Assembly (NCBI RefSeq): GCF_900115395.1
Contig: NZ_FOWE01000001.1
Location: 186,001 to 250,000, forward strand
DNA: 64,000 bases
Origin: Geodermatophilus obscurus
Lineage (GTDB): Bacteria; Actinomycetota; Actinomycetes; Mycobacteriales; Geodermatophilaceae
Direction of reading: 5' to 3'
This document shows, one piece after another, positions 61,718 through 64,000 of the stretch (position 1 is the stretch's first letter; each line of letters begins with the position of its first letter). A model generated the notes under the pieces. The model was not told where the DNA came from. It saw only the letters and a program-made list of their open reading frames with translations, and made no database searches. Position numbers and translations under genes: made by a program.

Positions 61718-62516
61718 CCGCGGGCAGGACGCCCCGCCGCTGGGCCTCCAGGACGGCGGTCAGCCGGTCGTGGACGCCGAGCCCGCGGTGGAGGCTGGTG
61801 GTGTGCGTCGTGACGGTGCGCACCGAGCAGCCCAGCCGGTGGGCGATCGCGGCGGCCGTCAGCCCCTCGGCCAGGCACTGCAGGACGCCGACCTCGCGTC
61901 CGGTCAGGCCGCAGGCTCGGGCGCTGCCGGCCGCGGCCCCGGCGACGTTCCCCGCGCCGCCGCGCCACCGGGCGAGGAGCCGGACGTGCCGGTCCAGGGC
62001 CCGCAGGGCCGGCTGCACCGCGGACAGCAGCGCCAGCTCGCGCGGCCCGAAGTCCGGACCGACGCGGGCGAACACGAACGCGGACACCTCCGCCCCGCCT
62101 CGCAGCGGCAGGCTGACCTGCTGGTCCCAGCCGCTCAGGTCGGCGAGGAACGCGCGCGCCGGTGACCGCCGCCAGGCGAGCGACCCGCCGGCGGCGGTCC
62201 GCGCGGTCAGCGGCGTGAGGTCGCCGCACGCGTTGGCCACCATCAGCGGGTGCCGGTGGCGCATCCGCCGGGTGACCGCGTCCAGCGTCGGCACCAGCCC
62301 GGGGTCGGCCCCGTGGACGGAGATCTCCGACTCGCCGGTGTGCCACCGGGTGCGCTGCAGCACCACTGCCGGGGCGTCCAGCCGGGGGCACAGGACGGCG
62401 GCCACGGCGTCGACCGGCAGCCGGGGGCCGTCGGGGCCGTCCCGGCGCGCGGGGTCCGCCAGGCCGTCGGGTGCGGCGACCACGAGGTCGGTGATCTCCT
62501 GGGCGGGTGAGCCCAT
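61683..62516 (-). CDS. GAF-like and LuxR-type HTH regulator
   Basis: 277 aa. Residues 1-185 look like a degenerate GAF-type sensor (ADPGLVPTLDAVTRRM, SGWDQQVSLPLRGGAEVSAFV). LuxR HTH at the end: LTGREVGVLQCLAEGLTAAAIAHRLGCSVRTVTTHTTSLHRGLGV. No receiver domain. Ligand unknown. Start is ATG at 62516. Confidence 0.85.
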   Translation of the reverse strand: MGSPAQEITDLVVAAPDGLADPARRDGPDGPRLPVDAVAAVLCPRLDAPAVVLQRTRWHTGESEISVHGADPGLVPTLDAVTRRMRHRHPLMVANACGDLTPLTARTAAGGSLAWRRSPARAFLADLSGWDQQVSLPLRGGAEVSAFVFARVGPDFGPRELALLSAVQPALRALDRHVRLLARWRGGAGNVAGAAAGSARACGLTGREVGVLQCLAEGLTAAAIAHRLGCSVRTVTTHTTSLHRGLGVHDRLTAVLEAQRRGVLPAVSPATTPCGRR

Positions 62517-62747
62517 GAGGGGCCTCCGGCGGTCTCGGCGGGGCGGTCGCCGCCTGCTGTCCGGGACGCGGCCCGGGTTCCTCGCGCGACCGGGAGGCGT
62601 CAACGCGGATCCGCCCGGCCGTCAAGCGGGACGTGCGCGGCCGTCCCTACGCAGATGTGCGGAGAGACGCCGGCCCGGTGCGGCCCCTAGCGTCCGCCGC
62701 GAGCGGAACAGCACCGCGGAACGGCACCGCAACACCGAGGGGGAACC

Positions 62748-63125
62748 GTGGCACTGACCATCCTGCACCTGCGCTGGGACGTCTCCGGCGACGAGGCCTA
62801 CGACGCACTCGGCCGGGCGCTCCCGGAGGACGACCGCCGGCCGCCGGAGTGCCTGTCCCGCCGGCACGTCCGCCACCCGCGGGCGGTCATGGTCTACGAG
62901 GTCTGGGACGACGCGCGGGCCGCCGGGTCGGAGCTCGACCGGGTCCGCGCCGAGCTCGGCGCCGGCCCCGACGCCCCGCAGCGCGTGGCCTTCTCCGTCC
63001 CCGAGTACTTCGCCGCCGGCTTCGGTCAGCGGCCCCGGGCGGCGCGGCCGGCCGACGCAGGCACGCCCGCCGTCCCGGCTCCCCGCGAGCCCGAGGCCGC
63101 ACCGGCGCCCGCGCCGGTGCCCTGA
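62748..63125 (+). CDS. Hypothetical protein, alpha/beta N-terminus and Pro/Ala tail
   Basis: 125 aa. First 85 residues (VALTILHLRWDVSGDEAYDAL, RHPRAVMVYEVWDDARAAGSEL) look like a small ferredoxin-like fold, perhaps a monooxygenase-type dimer (weak). Tail is Pro/Ala-rich. GAGGGGGAACC precedes the GTG. Upstream are two near-identical 13-bp repeats (62703-62728). Divergent from the LuxR gene. Confidence 0.62.
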   Translation: MALTILHLRWDVSGDEAYDALGRALPEDDRRPPECLSRRHVRHPRAVMVYEVWDDARAAGSELDRVRAELGAGPDAPQRVAFSVPEYFAAGFGQRPRAARPADAGTPAVPAPREPEAAPAPAPVP

Positions 63126-63133
63126 CGGAGGCC

Positions 63134-63165
63134 CCGACGGCCCCGACCGAGGTCGGGGCCGTCGG
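63134..63165 (+). terminator. 15-bp hairpin after the hypothetical gene
   Basis: Perfect stem of 15 bp with a 2-nt apparent loop, 8 bp after the stop. Followed directly by the 16-bp tandem repeats. Confidence 0.7.
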
Positions 63166-63258
63166 CTCCTGAGGTGCTCGGCCCCTGAGGTGCTCGGCCC
63201 CTGAGGTGCTCGGCCCCTGAGGTGCTCGGCCCCTGAGGTGCTCAGCCCCTGAGGTGCC
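63166..63258. repeat. 16-bp tandem repeat, about 5.8 copies
   Basis: Units CCCCTGAGGTGCTCGG at 63166 (one mismatch), 63182, 63198, 63214, 63230 (one change: TCAG) and a partial at 63246. The last units run into the end of the dienelactone hydrolase gene, supplying its stop codon. Confidence 0.9.
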
Positions 63259-63985
63259 TGCCGAACCAGGCCTCGGTGCGGGCCCAGGTGTCGGCCGCGG
63301 CCGCCGGGTCGGGCCTGATGCGCAACACGTTGCGCATCAGCGGGCGCAGGGCGCGCGGGCCCACCGGGGCGTCGTGCAGGAAGCCGTGCCCGGCGCCGGG
63401 GTACTCGCGCACGTCGGACTCGACGCCGAGCCGGGCGAGCACCGCCGTCAGCTCGGCGGCGGCGCCCCGCAGCCCGGGGTCGGCCCCCCCGTAGGCGCCC
63501 AGGACCGGGCAGGCTCCCAGCAGCGCCGTGTGCGGGTCCTCCGGCAGCCGGGCGTAGAACACCGCCGCGGCGTCGAACCCGCGCGCGGCCAGGTGCAGGG
63601 CCAGGCCCCCGCCGACGCTCGACCCCAGGACGCCGAGGCGGCCGGTGCAGCCGGGCACGGCGGCGAGGTGCGCGCGGGCGGCCTCCGCGTCGGCGAACGG
63701 GCGCCCGGTCCCGGCGGCCACGGCACGGAACGTCGGTACCAGGCTGCGGCGGGCGCCGCCGTCGGTGAACAGGTCCGGCATCAGCGCCAGGTAGCCGGCG
63801 GCGGCGATCCGCCGCACCTGGCGGCGCATGACACCGTCGACCCCGAAGGCCTCGTGCAGCAGCACCACGCCCGGCCACGGGCCGGACCCCCCGGGCACGC
63901 CGAGCACCCCGCGCAGGCCGGGGGTCCCGCCCGGCGCGGCCGGGATCTCGACGTCGGTCAGGACGGTGTCGTGCAGCTCGGTCAC
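63242..63985 (-). CDS. Dienelactone hydrolase family protein
   Basis: 247 aa alpha/beta hydrolase of DLH type: WPGVVLLHEAFGVDG (Glu), GVLGSSVGGGLALH as nucleophile elbow, GAYGGADPGL (Asp) and GAGHGFLHD (His). The DLH Cys is replaced by Ser (GSSVGG), so it may behave as an ordinary esterase. GTG start at 63985, 15 bp inside the right end of the window. Confidence 0.9.
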   Translation of the reverse strand: MTELHDTVLTDVEIPAAPGGTPGLRGVLGVPGGSGPWPGVVLLHEAFGVDGVMRRQVRRIAAAGYLALMPDLFTDGGARRSLVPTFRAVAAGTGRPFADAEAARAHLAAVPGCTGRLGVLGSSVGGGLALHLAARGFDAAAVFYARLPEDPHTALLGACPVLGAYGGADPGLRGAAAELTAVLARLGVESDVREYPGAGHGFLHDAPVGPRALRPLMRNVLRIRPDPAAAADTWARTEAWFGRHLRG

Positions 63986-64000
63986 GTGCTGCCTCCCGCG

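Noticed and set aside
63166-63258. Possible CRISPR or attachment site
   Set aside because: A simple 16-bp tandem repeat without spacers or an integrase nearby.

Overview
The window is very GC-rich, densely coded DNA with many GTG starts and 4-bp GTGA stop/start overlaps. Its gene families point to a free-living actinobacterium: GAF-ANTAR and PP2C regulators, a DUF222/HNH endonuclease, a LigB-type ATP-dependent ligase, a fused IcmF mutase, an NDMA-dependent alcohol dehydrogenase and a CrtL-type lycopene cyclase. A Geodermatophilaceae-like member (Blastococcus, Geodermatophilus or Modestobacter type) is my best guess. That is inferred from gene content, not from a marker gene. No rRNA, tRNA, CRISPR array, IS element or prophage was seen, so this looks like ordinary chromosome.

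Layout. 1-3.9 kb: a YnjBCD-like ABC importer (minus strand, ATPase truncated by the window edge). 3.9-7.6 kb: a CDP-alcohol phosphatidyltransferase, a GrpB-family protein, a disulfide flavoprotein reductase and a GAF-ANTAR regulator. 7.8-10.3 kb: a coupled run of hydrolase, methyltransferase and two small membrane proteins. 10.3-13.5 kb: NUDIX, Spo0M-like protein and a PAS-GAF-PP2C phosphatase. 13.5-17.6 kb: icmF and a BtuF-like protein, read divergently from the phosphatase across a palindromic operator candidate. 17.6-26.5 kb: a mosaic of metabolic genes (2'-5' RNA ligase-like, VOC proteins including one broken by two frameshifts, IMPase, alcohol dehydrogenase, enoyl-CoA hydratase, CoA-disulfide-reductase-like flavoprotein, DUF3237, PatB-type aminotransferase). 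26.5-35 kb: membrane protein, LLM oxidoreductase, secreted GDPD, AhpD-like protein, DUF4185-like lipoprotein, then DUF2795, LigB and a GGDEF protein on the minus strand.

35-43.9 kb: an AcoR-like regulator without an AAA+ domain, divergent from an NTF2-FMO fusion; then a 25-bp tandem repeat, DUF6394 plus an RCK potassium channel, LtrA, an Acg-type nitroreductase and a universal stress protein with a DevR/OsdR-like box. 44-50 kb: a DUF222/HNH gene with an internal 18-bp repeat, hemerythrin, an XRE/NB-ARC regulator and an ArsR-SRPBCC pair. 50-56.6 kb: APC permease, lycopene cyclase, and the C4-dicarboxylate transporter DctA divergent from its likely two-component system. 56.6-64 kb: SEC-C protein, GH13 glucosidase, LLM oxidoreductase, BrkB, PspC, a LuxR regulator, a small orphan protein and a dienelactone hydrolase-family protein whose stop codon lies in a 16-bp tandem repeat.

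Functional links that the sequence supports best are dicarboxylate uptake (DctA, sensor, regulator), B12-dependent acyl-CoA isomerisation (IcmF with a cytosolic BtuF-like partner), a stress/dormancy set (LtrA, nitroreductase, USP) and potassium flux (DUF6394 with the RCK channel). The most interesting leads are the IcmF/BtuF-like coupling with its nested palindromes, the DUF6394-channel pair, the FMO and its AAA-less regulator, and the NUDIX gene that seems to lack a standard start codon.
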